A DNA stretch of 64,000 nucleotides from JAVJSU01 sp040219275 (GCA_040219275.1 JAVJSU010000048.1:57462-121461), one strand, 5' to 3'. Counted from the stretch's first letter, positions 32,885 through 42,312 are shown. Notes: generated from the sequence alone by a model not told the origin. Program-made: numbers and translations.

Positions 32885-32908
32885 CTCACCTTTTCACGCG
32901 ACTAGCTC
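32885..32908 (+). repeat. 24-bp direct repeat partner of 31808-31831
   Basis: CTCACCTTTTC-CGCGACTAGCTC occurs at 31808-31831 (end of yjjX) and here, with one mismatch. The two copies bracket the repeat E copy and the AT-rich membrane gene, about 1.1 kb. Here the repeat touches the stop of the WD40 gene. Confidence 0.65.
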
Positions 32909-33986
32909 ACTCGCCCGCCGGAACACCCCACAAGCGCACCGTGCCATCCGCCCCGCCTGAAGCGAGTAGCGTCCCGTCCGGACTGAAGGCGAGATCAGAA
33001 ATATCTTCACTATCCGTCTGCAAGCGATTTAATTGCGCTCCTGTTTCTATATCCCAAAGTCGAATACTTCCATCTGCATAACCAACGGCGAGAAGCGTAC
33101 CTTCAGGATTAATGGCAAGACTGAAAATAAACTCATTATCGACCAATGGGGCAATGAGTAGATATTCTGGAATGTTCCCCAAAGTCTCAATCGCTGAGTT
33201 TATATTCCATATACGAACGCCATCATGACTGGCATAAATTACTTTTTCACTATCAGGTGAGAATAAGATATTGTGCGACCATGCGTAACCGTCAAGAATA
33301 GCGAGTTCACGGCTTGTTTCACCACCCCACAAATGGGTAGTTCCATTCGTCAATCCGGTAGCAATGATTGCACCATTCGGGCTGATACTTACACCCCAAA
33401 CTGCACCCAAATTCGCATTCTCTGGTATTAAGAAGGTTGAGTCAACGGTTTCAGTAGAGGATACTAACCACAAACGGGCTGTGCTGTCTCCTCCCGTATC
33501 CGTATTGTAAATCGCACCACTTCCAGAGAGTAACAACCCTCCTCCCGATGTAAAACCTAAAGAATTTACCCATGTGTCATGCCCCGTCAGAGTACGGGAT
33601 ATCTGTTCATCACGCCAATCCCATAGCTGGATTTCACCGGATGTCGTACCTACAGCAAGTGAATTTCCAGACTGATCAAATGCGAGACTGAGTGCAGACA
33701 ATCCACTATTGAGCCTAGTGATTTCGTCAGATGAATTCATCGCCCAAATGTAGGCTTGTCCCTGAACATCTTGGAAACCTTCGTAAGGATTGCCTGTTTC
33801 TATAAAGGCTAAAACATCTCCGTCAGGTGAGAATTCCACATCATTTATCCATTTGTCACTGTCGAACACAATATGGAGTTGCTCTACAAGATTAGCATTC
33901 TCCGCCGTGATGACCTGCAAATCACCCTCATCAGCACGCACCGATAGCGCAAACAGCAACACAACCAGCACAATCATTCGTTTCAT
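32907..33986 (-). CDS. Exported WD40-repeat protein
   Basis: The 359-residue protein has a signal sequence (MKRMIVLVVLLFALSVRA, cleavage near ADEG). It carries seven WD40-type blades from about residue 40 to the end, such as VNDVEFSPDGDVLAF-type strands, AFDQSGNSLAVGTTSGEIQLWDW, AINPEGTLLAVGYADGSIRLWDI and AFSPDGTLLASGGADGTVRLWGV. This forms a beta-propeller for protein binding outside the membrane. A blade around residues 140-190 is expanded (SGGGLLLSGSGAIYNTDTGGDS). It is not linked to a kinase, as many bacterial WD40 proteins are. Its stop codon overlaps the direct repeat at 32885. Confidence 0.85.
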   Translation of the reverse strand: MKRMIVLVVLLFALSVRADEGDLQVITAENANLVEQLHIVFDSDKWINDVEFSPDGDVLAFIETGNPYEGFQDVQGQAYIWAMNSSDEITRLNSGLSALSLAFDQSGNSLAVGTTSGEIQLWDWRDEQISRTLTGHDTWVNSLGFTSGGGLLLSGSGAIYNTDTGGDSTARLWLVSSTETVDSTFLIPENANLGAVWGVSISPNGAIIATGLTNGTTHLWGGETSRELAILDGYAWSHNILFSPDSEKVIYASHDGVRIWNINSAIETLGNIPEYLLIAPLVDNEFIFSLAINPEGTLLAVGYADGSIRLWDIETGAQLNRLQTDSEDISDLAFSPDGTLLASGGADGTVRLWGVPAGE

Positions 33987-34175
33987 TCGTAGTAAATCCT
34001 ATACATCAGCAAACATACTTAGAGTGTACTGCGGAAGTGTCGCGCCGTAGCGTGAACGTCGACTGGGCGGTGGAGAAATATACAAGACTCATCTCCCATT
34101 TTTATGCCCGTGCGCCGTGTGCTAAACTTACCCCTGTTTTGAATTAACCGGGTCATCATTATCAGGATGGATTTT

Positions 34176-36167
34176 ATGTCGGGACGGGGTACGGGTTTCC
34201 TCATTGTGGTCGGGTGTGTGTTGCTGTTAAGCGCGTGTGGTGGCGGGGAAAGTGTCGTCTTGCCCACGCGGGTGGTGCTGGATGCCGAAGACCCGACTCT
34301 GACCGCCTCACCCTCCCCACAAACAGAAGCCACCGTCGCTGTAGCGGTTGAAAATTCGCCCCTCGCGCAATCTCCAAATTCGGCTCAAAATGCTCTGCTC
34401 AATTTCTGGGAACCCGTTGATGGCACACTCGATGAGGCGACTCTACGCGAAGAATGGCGCTTCGTCGGTCAGCCGGGGGATGCGATCCGTGTGCGGGCGC
34501 TGGCACAGGAGATCGTGCTGACGCTCCTGCTACAGGATGAAAACGGCACGACTCTCGCGCAGGGTGACTCGCTGGAAACGACTTTGCCCGCAGGTGGCAT
34601 TTTCCGCGTGATCGTCCAGGGCGACAGCGCAGGCGCGTATCAATTGGCGATCAGCTATACAGACCGCCCCAATCCGACCACCGCCGCGACCTTCATACCG
34701 GAAGTGGTTGGCATCCCCACGCCCACCGCACCCTTCACCGGACGCGGGACGTTCATCGGGCAGATTGACGACGAGGAAACCATCGGCGGGGAAATAAACG
34801 CGGACGCACCCGATCATATTTACACATTTTCCGCGACCATCGGGCAATTTGTGCAGGTGGAGATGCAACAGGTTTCCGGTGAGATTAACCCCGAAATCAC
34901 GATTTACGATCCTGATGGGCTAGCACTCGCCTATGATGACAACAGCGGTGAAGGCGGCGACGGCGCGATAATCCGTAATTTGCGCTTAACGGCGGAAGGC
35001 TTATACAGTATTCAAGCGGGCGGGAAAGATTTAGCCGGAGCGTATTCAATCCGTTTGTTGATGTACCCGATTGCCGCGCCCATTACACCCACGACTGCAC
35101 CGACGGTCACACCCTCGGCGACCTTCGCGCTGATTGACCCCACACCCGCGCCCGTTCAAGCGGGCAATCGGCTGGAAAATCATGTGCCTGTTGTCGGCAC
35201 GATTGTCGAAGCGGGCGACTTAGCAATTCACCCGTTTTATGCCGCCGCTGGAGAAGTGGTCACGGTGGGTATTGTTCCGGAGGAAGGGTCGAGTTTTCGG
35301 GCGCGGGCGGAAGTGGTCGATCCTGACGGCGTTGTGATCGCGTCCGGTGCGGCGAGTGTCACCCCTGACGGTCAATCGGTGATTATTACGCCCATCCGCG
35401 CCGAGTTAGACGGTGTGTATCAGGTCTTTTTGACCGGAGAAAATAGCACCGTCGGCGATTATTTGATCGGCTATGGCAGTGGCTCCACATGGCGCAATGT
35501 TCTGCGTGGACCGATTGGCGCGGATCAAGCGGTGGATGGTGACATCAATCAGCGTGGTCTGCGCGATGTGTGGTTTGTGGCGCTCGGTGAAGGCGATATT
35601 ATCTCGGCGGCGGTTAGTGCTTCACAGGGGAGCGCCCTCGATACGATCATCGAACTCGTGCCCGTTGATGAGCCGGATACGATCATCGCCATTGATGATA
35701 ACGGTGGTGGTGGACGCAACGCGCTGATTAACCGTGTGAGCATCGCGCAGACCGGCGTGTATATGTTGCGGATTAAAGCCTCGCAAGCCGCGACGACAGG
35801 CGCATATACGCTCATCTGGCGCTATGTCAACCGCGCTCCTACCGCCACACCGATTCCGGCGGTTGCGTTTGTGCTCTCTACAGCGGATAGTGTGGATGAA
35901 GGCGGGTATCGTTTTTATCCATTTCAAGGGCGTGCCGGACAACGGGTTCAGGTGCGCGTGATCGCAGGTGCAGAGAGCACGCTTGATCCCGTCGCCGCGC
36001 TGATTGATCCTGATAACGTGGTTTTGCTAGAAGCCGATGACAGCGATACTGACCTGAATCCGCGCTTTGAGTATGTGTTGCCCGTCGATGGCGTTTATAC
36101 TTTGCGGGTGAATGGCTATCTCAGTGGCGGGGATTATGAATTGGTGGTCGAAGAGGTGTTCCAATAA
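34176..36167 (+). CDS. Large PPC-domain lipoprotein
   Basis: The 663-residue protein is a surface lipoprotein with signal GTGFLIVVGCVLLLSAC and a short acidic/threonine linker. Five PPC-like beta units follow: near 75-180 (WRFVGQPGDAIRVRALA), 195-310 (EINADAPDHIYTFSATIGQFVQVEM, YDPDGLALAYDDNSGEGGDG), 345-450, 455-560 and 570-660 (GYRFYPFQGRAGQRVQVRV, DGVYTLRVNGYLSGGDYELVV). Threonine/proline linkers (PITPTTAPTVTPSATF and APTATPIPA) join units. The ATG at 34176 follows AGGATGG at a proper distance; the ATG at 34167 lacks one. It resembles the secreted PPC pair at 24-27 kb. Adhesion or substrate presentation is likely; no enzyme domain is seen. Confidence 0.82.
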   Translation: MSGRGTGFLIVVGCVLLLSACGGGESVVLPTRVVLDAEDPTLTASPSPQTEATVAVAVENSPLAQSPNSAQNALLNFWEPVDGTLDEATLREEWRFVGQPGDAIRVRALAQEIVLTLLLQDENGTTLAQGDSLETTLPAGGIFRVIVQGDSAGAYQLAISYTDRPNPTTAATFIPEVVGIPTPTAPFTGRGTFIGQIDDEETIGGEINADAPDHIYTFSATIGQFVQVEMQQVSGEINPEITIYDPDGLALAYDDNSGEGGDGAIIRNLRLTAEGLYSIQAGGKDLAGAYSIRLLMYPIAAPITPTTAPTVTPSATFALIDPTPAPVQAGNRLENHVPVVGTIVEAGDLAIHPFYAAAGEVVTVGIVPEEGSSFRARAEVVDPDGVVIASGAASVTPDGQSVIITPIRAELDGVYQVFLTGENSTVGDYLIGYGSGSTWRNVLRGPIGADQAVDGDINQRGLRDVWFVALGEGDIISAAVSASQGSALDTIIELVPVDEPDTIIAIDDNGGGGRNALINRVSIAQTGVYMLRIKASQAATTGAYTLIWRYVNRAPTATPIPAVAFVLSTADSVDEGGYRFYPFQGRAGQRVQVRVIAGAESTLDPVAALIDPDNVVLLEADDSDTDLNPRFEYVLPVDGVYTLRVNGYLSGGDYELVVEEVFQ

Positions 36168-36189
36168 GGGCGGAGTATTCGTACTTATT

Positions 36190-36283
36190 GTGGAGTCTCG
36201 TAAAACCTTAGAAAAAGCATAACGCAAAGACGCGGGGAGCGCAGAGAAACGCAGAGAATTTTTCTCTAAAACTTTACGAGATT
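36190..36283. repeat. Family C repeat inside a 9-bp inverted repeat
   Basis: TCTCGTAAA (36194-36202) and TTTACGAGA flank AAAAGCATAACGCAAAGACG and GCAGAGAAACGCAGAG. A related start, GAGTCTCGTAGAAACTTATA, occurs near 38509. Confidence 0.55.
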
Positions 36284-36362
36284 TGACACCAAAAAGTGAC
36301 TCGCAAACGCCACGTCTGAAAAATTGTTTACCGAAATTTACATGATAAGAAAGTTGATACAC

Positions 36363-37502
36363 ATGACCGATATACAGATTAAACATCAAGAGCAACGGCA
36401 ACGCACGGTTGAAATGTTGAAAAGTCAGGGGCTAACACGCGCCCTGTTTACGCATCCGAATACCTTTTTGTGGCTGACAGGTTTCGCGCCACCCGCACAG
36501 ATGGGAGTCAATCCATTTAATGGTGGACCATCACTTGTATATGTGGAGGATGGACATTTTACGATCATCGCCATTGATAATTTCGCGGGCGGGTTGGCGG
36601 GTTTGCAGGATGATCCTGATTGTACGCTTGCGACGTATACGGGCTTTACGATTGAGAATCCGCTGAACGCCACAGCCAAAATGCTGGATACATTGGCGCA
36701 GGCGACGGGCGGCACAGTGATCGGGAGAATCGGCGTGGAGCGGTTTAACTTGCCGTTGAGTATTGTCACGGCAATGGGTACTACAGCGGAATTCGTCGCG
36801 CTCGATTCGGTGATGCCGACCTTGCGCGAGGTCAAAACGGCGGAAGAAATCGCGCTGTTACGGGAGAATTTCCATCTGTCGGACGTGGGACACGCGGCGG
36901 CGAGACAGGCGGTTGTCGCCGGAAACCGTGAGGTGGATGTGTTCGCGGCGGTATCCAGCGCCATCTATAAAGAAGCGGGACAATTTGTGCCGATTGGCAA
37001 TGATTTCATCGTCGGTTATCGGCAGGCGAATATTGGCGCGATGCCGGATGCGCTGGAAATCCGCCCGCATGATTCGTTTATCGCTGACATCAGCACCACT
37101 TATGGCGGCTATTGGAGCGATAGTTGCGCGACATATTATGCAGAGTCGCCGACGGAGAAACAGCGCAAGCTCCACCAAACTGTGACCGATGCGCTGGACT
37201 TTGCCATTTCGCTCATCAAACCCGGTGCAGTTGCGGGCGACATTGACGCGCAGGTGCGTGATTTTATGCGGAAAGCCGGACATGTTGTTTATCCGCATCA
37301 TACCGGACACGGCGTGGGCGTGATGGGACACGAAGCGCCGCGCATCGTGCCGGATAACCCGCATGTCCTACGGGAAAACATGGTGATTATGCTCGAACCG
37401 GGGATTTATTTTCCGGGTGAAACTAGCATACGCTTAGAAGATGCGGTATTGGTGACGGCGGATGGATGCGCGGTGTTGACGAGCCACGATAAGTCGATTT
37501 AA
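36363..37502 (+). CDS. M24 family metallopeptidase (Xaa-Pro aminopeptidase-like)
   Basis: The 379-residue protein has a creatinase-like N-terminal domain (about residues 1-140) and a pita-bread catalytic domain (about 145-375). Metal ligands are visible: the first Asp in IADISTTYGGYWSD and the second Asp at its end, His in HHTGHGVGVMGHE, Glu in MLEPGIYF and Glu in IRLEDAVLVT. Family enzymes use two Mn/Zn/Co ions to release N-terminal residues before proline or cleave related C-N bonds. There is no signal peptide, so it is cytosolic. The ATG at 36363 is a choice; 36324 or 36342 would add 7-13 residues and no start has a strong ribosome binding site. Confidence 0.85.
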   Translation: MTDIQIKHQEQRQRTVEMLKSQGLTRALFTHPNTFLWLTGFAPPAQMGVNPFNGGPSLVYVEDGHFTIIAIDNFAGGLAGLQDDPDCTLATYTGFTIENPLNATAKMLDTLAQATGGTVIGRIGVERFNLPLSIVTAMGTTAEFVALDSVMPTLREVKTAEEIALLRENFHLSDVGHAAARQAVVAGNREVDVFAAVSSAIYKEAGQFVPIGNDFIVGYRQANIGAMPDALEIRPHDSFIADISTTYGGYWSDSCATYYAESPTEKQRKLHQTVTDALDFAISLIKPGAVAGDIDAQVRDFMRKAGHVVYPHHTGHGVGVMGHEAPRIVPDNPHVLRENMVIMLEPGIYFPGETSIRLEDAVLVTADGCAVLTSHDKSI

Positions 37503-37619
37503 ACGCCGACAGCAAATCCACAATTCTGATACGTCTCATGTAAAGCTCTCACGCTGAGTTCATAAGCAATGCGTATGCTGGAAGTGAATTGGGTAAATGA
37601 GATTTACAGGGAGCAAAAC

Positions 37620-38501
37620 ATGGCAGATATGAACGGGCAAGTGGTATTGGTCACCGGAGCCACCAACGGAATCGGTGAAGTGACGGCGCACGAATTGGCG
37701 AAAATGGGCGCGACGGTGGTGATCGTCGGGCGGAGTAACGAGAAGACCAATCGCGTTCAGGCAGAGATCAAATCTGCGACGAATAACCCAAATGTGGACG
37801 TGATTATCGCAGATTTATCCCAACTTTCAGAAGTTCGCAAAGTCGCAGAGACCTTTAAGACGAACTATGATCGGCTGGATGTGCTGGTCAATAACGCGGG
37901 CGCGGTCTTTACCAGCTATCAGCAAACCGATGATGGTTATGAGATGACATTCGCGCTCAATCATCTGAATTATTTCTTGCTAACGAACCTTTTACTGGAT
38001 ACGTTAAAGGCGAGTGGCACGCCGGAGCATCAGGCGCGGATCGTCAACGTCGCATCGTCAGCGCATTTTAGTGCAACATTGAGCTTCCCGAATGTGCAAA
38101 AGACGGCTGATAACTTCAACGGAATCAGCGCCTATAATCAATCCAAGCTGATGAATATTATGTTCACCTACGCGCTGGCACGTCGCTTAGAAGCAGAAGG
38201 CGCACCCGTCACAACTAACGCCTTGCATCCCGGTTTGGTGAGTACCGGATTTGCGCGTAACAATGGCTTCTTCGCAAAATTATTTGTCACGCTCATTAGC
38301 CCGTTTGCCAAAAATGCGACGGACGGCGCGGAGACACAAATTTATCTGGCATCATCGCCGGATGTTGAGGGTGTGAGCGGGAAATATTTTGACAATTCCA
38401 AGCCTGTGAAATCCAACGATTTCTCGTATCGTGTCGAAGATCAAGAACGGCTGTGGACACTTTCTGAGGAGATGGTCAAGCTCGAAGGTGCGGCGGTTTA
38501 A
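37620..38501 (+). CDS. Short-chain dehydrogenase, retinol dehydrogenase-like
   Basis: The 293-residue enzyme has the SDR motifs TGATNGIG (residues 12-19), NNAG in VLVNNAGAVF, catalytic Ser in NVASSAHF and Tyr-x3-Lys in SAYNQSKLMN. The insert after the active site (KTADNFNGI) and the C-terminus DPG-type VSTGFARNNGFF are typical of RDH/WWOX-like oxidoreductases that act on lipid or retinoid-type alcohols with NADP. The basic residue after strand 2 (VGRSNEK) favours NADP. The ATG has GGGAG seven bases upstream. It is not in an obvious operon. Confidence 0.85.
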   Translation: MADMNGQVVLVTGATNGIGEVTAHELAKMGATVVIVGRSNEKTNRVQAEIKSATNNPNVDVIIADLSQLSEVRKVAETFKTNYDRLDVLVNNAGAVFTSYQQTDDGYEMTFALNHLNYFLLTNLLLDTLKASGTPEHQARIVNVASSAHFSATLSFPNVQKTADNFNGISAYNQSKLMNIMFTYALARRLEAEGAPVTTNALHPGLVSTGFARNNGFFAKLFVTLISPFAKNATDGAETQIYLASSPDVEGVSGKYFDNSKPVKSNDFSYRVEDQERLWTLSEEMVKLEGAAV

Positions 38502-38540
38502 TTTAGAGTCTCGTAGAAACTTATAACGCAGAGGAAGGAT

Positions 38541-38568
38541 CGCCCCGTCTCAAATATGCGACGGGGCG
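38541..38568. terminator. GC-rich hairpin between convergent genes
   Basis: CGCCCCGTC pairs with GACGGGGCG around a 10-base loop. No T run follows, so termination is only suggested. It sits between the SDR stop (38501) and the stop of the minus-strand gene (38581). Confidence 0.4.
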
Positions 38569-38580
38569 AGAATATGTGAA

Positions 38581-39405
38581 TTAACCGCTAAAGAGGTGTT
38601 TGAGGCGACTAAAGAAGCTCCCCGTTTTGCGCTGTTGAATCATCTGTTGCACCTGTCGTGCCGCGCCAAAGTCCATCAATACCAGCGCGATTTCGTTACA
38701 TCGTTCGGCATTTTTCAAATCATTCAGATGCAGATAACAAAGACTAACGTTATGCCACGCCCAGGGGTCTTGTTTATCAATGGCGATTACCTGCTCATAA
38801 TGTTTGGCGGCATCTGACCATTTTTTATCCTGAATAAAGTTACCGGCTTTACCATTGATGACAAACAATTTTTGGTAGTCATTCTCAGCCAGTCGTTCCG
38901 CGATGTCTTCCCACTTCTGCTCTTCACCCCGTTGTTTGCGCTTAGAGTGATAGAACATATTTAAAAGAGCGACATAGTAGCTATCTTTTGCTTCGTCAAA
39001 CGTATTCAATTCATCTAAATTTGATTTGATGTTGTCTAACTTGTTACTGGCTTGTTCAATTTCGCCATGAATTAGCTCGATTTCAAAGCAACGCGTCACA
39101 TCTTGCCGTGCAATGGATAGCCATTCTCTGCTTGCCTGTAAGCCATAGTCATCATATTCTCTGGATGAAATATAAGAGGAAAGCATCAGCACTTTGGCGG
39201 CACCCGCATACGCGAAAGGACGGCAATTTGATTTCAAGAATTCTTCCATTGAGCGCGACAACACGTTAGGATGCCCCCGATACATCAGAGAAATATCCAT
39301 AGCACGATAGAACGAAGTCCTTGACGTAGGTGTAATTTCGGTTTCGATTGGGAATTCGATATTCTGAAAGGCGTTACGAAAATAATCGACCATCTCGTGT
39401 GACAT
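38581..39405 (-). CDS. TPR-containing helical protein, unknown function
   Basis: The 274-residue soluble protein is all helical. Its last third holds two tetratricopeptide repeats (NGKAGNFIQDKKWSDAAKHYEQVIAIDKQDPWAWHNVSLCYLHLNDLKNAE). The first 180 residues have no recognised family. The C-terminus is basic and hydrophobic (GSFFSRLKHLFSG), possibly membrane-interacting. It is transcribed away from the degraded permease region. The role is unknown. Confidence 0.7.
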   Translation of the reverse strand: MSHEMVDYFRNAFQNIEFPIETEITPTSRTSFYRAMDISLMYRGHPNVLSRSMEEFLKSNCRPFAYAGAAKVLMLSSYISSREYDDYGLQASREWLSIARQDVTRCFEIELIHGEIEQASNKLDNIKSNLDELNTFDEAKDSYYVALLNMFYHSKRKQRGEEQKWEDIAERLAENDYQKLFVINGKAGNFIQDKKWSDAAKHYEQVIAIDKQDPWAWHNVSLCYLHLNDLKNAERCNEIALVLMDFGAARQVQQMIQQRKTGSFFSRLKHLFSG

Positions 39406-39567
39406 GATTTATTGTGACCTCAGTACAAGTTTACAAGCCAAATACAGCTCTTAGATTTACATCCTTATGCTAGCACATACTATGAGCATATTTGCCTTAA
39501 GGCTGTTGCATTACTTGTGATAAATTCTCGTCACAGATCAGGTAAATGGTTACGCCGTAATCAACGC

Positions 39568-39672
39568 TTATTTAATCCTGCTGGAGGCGAAGCTCTCGAT
39601 GAAGCGGCGCTGGAAGAGTAAAAATAGCAGAACGAGTGGCGCGATGACAATGATCGTTCCCGCCATCAGTAA
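39568..39672 (-). pseudogene. C-terminal remnant of an ABC sugar permease
   Basis: Read on the minus strand, this 34-codon frame encodes LLMAGTIIVIAPLVLLFLLF followed by QRRFIESFASSRIK and a stop. That is the final membrane helix and tail of a MalG/UgpE-type carbohydrate permease. The rest of the gene is absent. Immediately upstream AGGAGAGAGTGG and an ATG at 39708 start a 12-codon stub (MRSTIKVAGVRY) that runs into it out of frame. The 465-bp gap 39406-39870 is therefore a deletion scar of a sugar transport locus. Confidence 0.65.
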
Positions 39673-39870
39673 CGAACACCAGCAACTTTGATGGTGCTAC
39701 GCATTCCACTCTCTCCTGAATTTTTGAAATAGATTGGCGAATAAGCCGTGTTATGTATACCAGCAGGACTTGATAGAAGTGTTAAGTCATTTTTAACGCC
39801 TGCACCATGTTCTGAGAGTGGGATCAAAAACAGACAAAAAGTCATTTTGACTCTGTGCCTGTCGATGGTC

Positions 39871-40380
39871 TTATGCGACCTCATTTACTACATTGCCTTT
39901 GAGCCAATTTATCGTTTTTTGTTTTACTGCTTCGTATATATCTTTTTCCAGCGAAGCATCATGTATCGCAACAAAGAAGTCCTTCATTTCACTGTATAAG
40001 CTACCATATTGATTCAAATATGCTTCATGCGATTCCCATAAGCGGTCATATCTTCTGTAAGCATCAGCTAGATCAGACATCCAAAGTGCGAACATTTCTG
40101 GTGGAATTACATTGTGGTGGAAAAAATAAAATTCCGCACTCAATAATCCCCAGTACTGCTCACGCCAAGTACTGTCTTTAAAATTTTCTTCGAGAGCTTG
40201 TCCACTTTGTCGACTAAGATCGAAAAAAGCATTGGTAAAATGAATTACCGTATTTGCCCGTGCAAAATTCTGATCCTGAGCCAATGCTTTATTTGTTTGC
40301 TTACTCTGAATAAATACTGCGAATCCGGAACCAAGTAATGCTAAGGCTGAAACTATTAAAGATGCAATGTTAATATCCAT
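39871..40380 (-). CDS. Single-pass membrane protein, unknown function
   Basis: The 169-residue protein has one N-terminal membrane helix (INIASLIVSALALLGSGFAVFI) and a helical cytosolic part with many aromatics (WREQYWGLLSAEFYFFHH, ALWMSDLADAYRRYDRLWESHEAYL). AGGGAAAGT precedes the ATG at 40380. Similar small membrane-anchored helical proteins occur near mobile regions and restriction or defence loci, but I cannot name the family. Base composition is slightly AT-rich, and the gene borders the permease scar. Confidence 0.6.
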   Translation of the reverse strand: MDINIASLIVSALALLGSGFAVFIQSKQTNKALAQDQNFARANTVIHFTNAFFDLSRQSGQALEENFKDSTWREQYWGLLSAEFYFFHHNVIPPEMFALWMSDLADAYRRYDRLWESHEAYLNQYGSLYSEMKDFFVAIHDASLEKDIYEAVKQKTINWLKGNVVNEVA

Positions 40381-40550
40381 ACTTTCCCTCATTTGCGTTA
40401 TGGCAATATAGATCATAAAAATTATTCTAAATCAAAATCCTGAAAGAATATTCCCTAGTAGTTAGGGGTTTGTTCATATTCGTCGTAATGATAGAGGATA
40501 AGTTACAATCTAACGCAGAATAGATTATTTTAAACAGGAGCAAAAATTAA

Positions 40551-42182
40551 ATGTTTGTACTCGGTGGTGAATTGATCGCCCGTGCCTTAAAAGCGCAGGG
40601 CGTTGACCGTTTATATACCCTTTGTGGCGGGCATATCCTCCCCATTTACGAAGGCTGTTTGAATAATGGCATCAAAGTGATCGACTTCCGCCATGAACAA
40701 GCGGCTGCACATGCGGCGGATGCCTACGCCCGTCTGACGCATAATGTCGGTGTGGCGGCAGTCACCGCTGGACCGGGCGTAACCGATGCCGTGACCGGAG
40801 TCGCCAACGCCTATCAAGCGCGGAGTCCGATGATTCTGCTCGGTGGCGCGGCTCCGCTCAAAACACGCGGACGCGGCGCGTTGCAAGAAATCCCGCAGAC
40901 GCAAATGTTCGAGACCTTCACCAAAGCCAGCTTCACCGTGGAGCGCACAGAAGACTTTCCGCAATTGATGCACGATGCCATCAAAACCGCGCTCAGTGGT
41001 CGCCCCGGTCCGGTCTTTATGGAAGTTCCGTTTGATATTCTCTTCAACGCGATTGACGACCCCGGCGAATTGCGCCCCGTGACCATTGAACCGATAGAGC
41101 CGGAAGTTGGCGCGATGGGGCGGATTTTCGAGATTTTACGCAACGCAAAAAGTCCGCTGATCGTCGCCGGAACACAGGTCTATTGGGATAAAGGACACGA
41201 TGCTCTGCGCGAACTCACCGAGCAAACCGGCATCCCTGTCTATACCAACGGCGGGGGACGTGGCACGCTCTCGATGGAACACCCGAATCTATTTAAAGCC
41301 TCACGCGGACGCGCCCTCTACAAAGCTGATGCCGTCGTGTTGATCGGCACACCGCTGGATTTCCGCCTCAAATATGGCTTAGAAGGCTGGAACAAAGACG
41401 CGAAACTTATCCAGATCGAAAATGATGTCGACGAACTGAATCACAATCGAGAAGCGGATGTCGCGCTGGTCGCTGATTCGCGCCTTGTGCTAGAAGCCCT
41501 CTCGGAAGGCTTGCAGGGCGTACGCTATGACGAGTGGCTGGACGAGGTGCGCGGATACGAAGCCAGGAAAAATGACGACATGCAGGAATGGATGCAATGG
41601 GATGACCAGCCGATTAACCATTTCCGTTTCGCCGCCGAGATTCAAAATTTCATCAACGAGGATACGATTATTATTGGCGATGGCGGCGACATCGTGAGTG
41701 CCTGCGCCAAAGTGATTAACGTCACCCGACCCGGTCAATGGCTTGATCCCGGTCCGTTGGGATGCCTCGGCGTGGGTGCGCCCTTTGCCGTCGCCGCGCA
41801 GGATTTATTCCCCGATAAGCGTGTGCTGATTATCAACGGGGATGGCTCTTTCGGCTTAAACGGCTTCGAATTTGATACGGCGGTGCGCTTCGGCTTGCCG
41901 ATTGTGAGCATCGTCGGCAACGATTCCGGCTGGGGGCAAATTCGCGGTCCGCAGATCGGCATGGTGACGGAAGAACGCGCCATCGCTACCGCACTCGCGC
42001 CCACCCGCTACGACAAAATCGTGGAAGCGATGGGCGGACATGGCGAACTCGTCGAAGACCCCGCGCAGATCGTTCCCGCGCTGGAACGGGCTTTCGCCAG
42101 TGGCAAACCCGCCTGCATCAACGTCACGCTGGATCCAACCGGCATGGCGAAAACGGGCGCAAGCACGCCGTATGTGACCTAA
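40551..42182 (+). CDS. Thiamine diphosphate-dependent enzyme (acetolactate synthase/2-hydroxyacyl-CoA lyase-like)
   Basis: The 543-residue enzyme has the three-domain layout of ThDP decarboxylases. The PYR domain holds the cofactor-activating Glu in FRHEQAAAHAADAYAR (about residue 49). A central domain (about 190-330) has LIVAGTQVYWDKGHDALRELTEQ. The PP domain has the ThDP/Mg motif GDGSFGLNGFEFDTAVRFG ending in N (about 425-455). The EIPQ segment after GRGALQ is seen in 2-hydroxyacyl-CoA lyase and oxalyl-CoA decarboxylase relatives. The substrate is undecided: a 2-oxoacid or 2-hydroxyacyl-CoA is possible. No regulatory subunit (IlvN) is adjacent, which argues against a biosynthetic acetolactate synthase. 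Confidence 0.82.
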   Translation: MFVLGGELIARALKAQGVDRLYTLCGGHILPIYEGCLNNGIKVIDFRHEQAAAHAADAYARLTHNVGVAAVTAGPGVTDAVTGVANAYQARSPMILLGGAAPLKTRGRGALQEIPQTQMFETFTKASFTVERTEDFPQLMHDAIKTALSGRPGPVFMEVPFDILFNAIDDPGELRPVTIEPIEPEVGAMGRIFEILRNAKSPLIVAGTQVYWDKGHDALRELTEQTGIPVYTNGGGRGTLSMEHPNLFKASRGRALYKADAVVLIGTPLDFRLKYGLEGWNKDAKLIQIENDVDELNHNREADVALVADSRLVLEALSEGLQGVRYDEWLDEVRGYEARKNDDMQEWMQWDDQPINHFRFAAEIQNFINEDTIIIGDGGDIVSACAKVINVTRPGQWLDPGPLGCLGVGAPFAVAAQDLFPDKRVLIINGDGSFGLNGFEFDTAVRFGLPIVSIVGNDSGWGQIRGPQIGMVTEERAIATALAPTRYDKIVEAMGGHGELVEDPAQIVPALERAFASGKPACINVTLDPTGMAKTGASTPYVT

Positions 42183-42312
42183 GTTGGAAGTTTAAAGTGC
42201 GCCACCGTGTAGTGGGTTTTTACGAAAACTAGCGATGAGGTTTCAGCTTATCGTGGAAAATTGTCAAGACGGATCGAAATTGCATAACATCAGTTATAAG
42301 ATCACCATAAAC

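Noticed and set aside
39666..39884. 72-codon minus-strand frame upstream of the permease scar
   Set aside because: No family match; only its last 12 codons follow a good ribosome binding site, and it overlaps the small membrane gene end.
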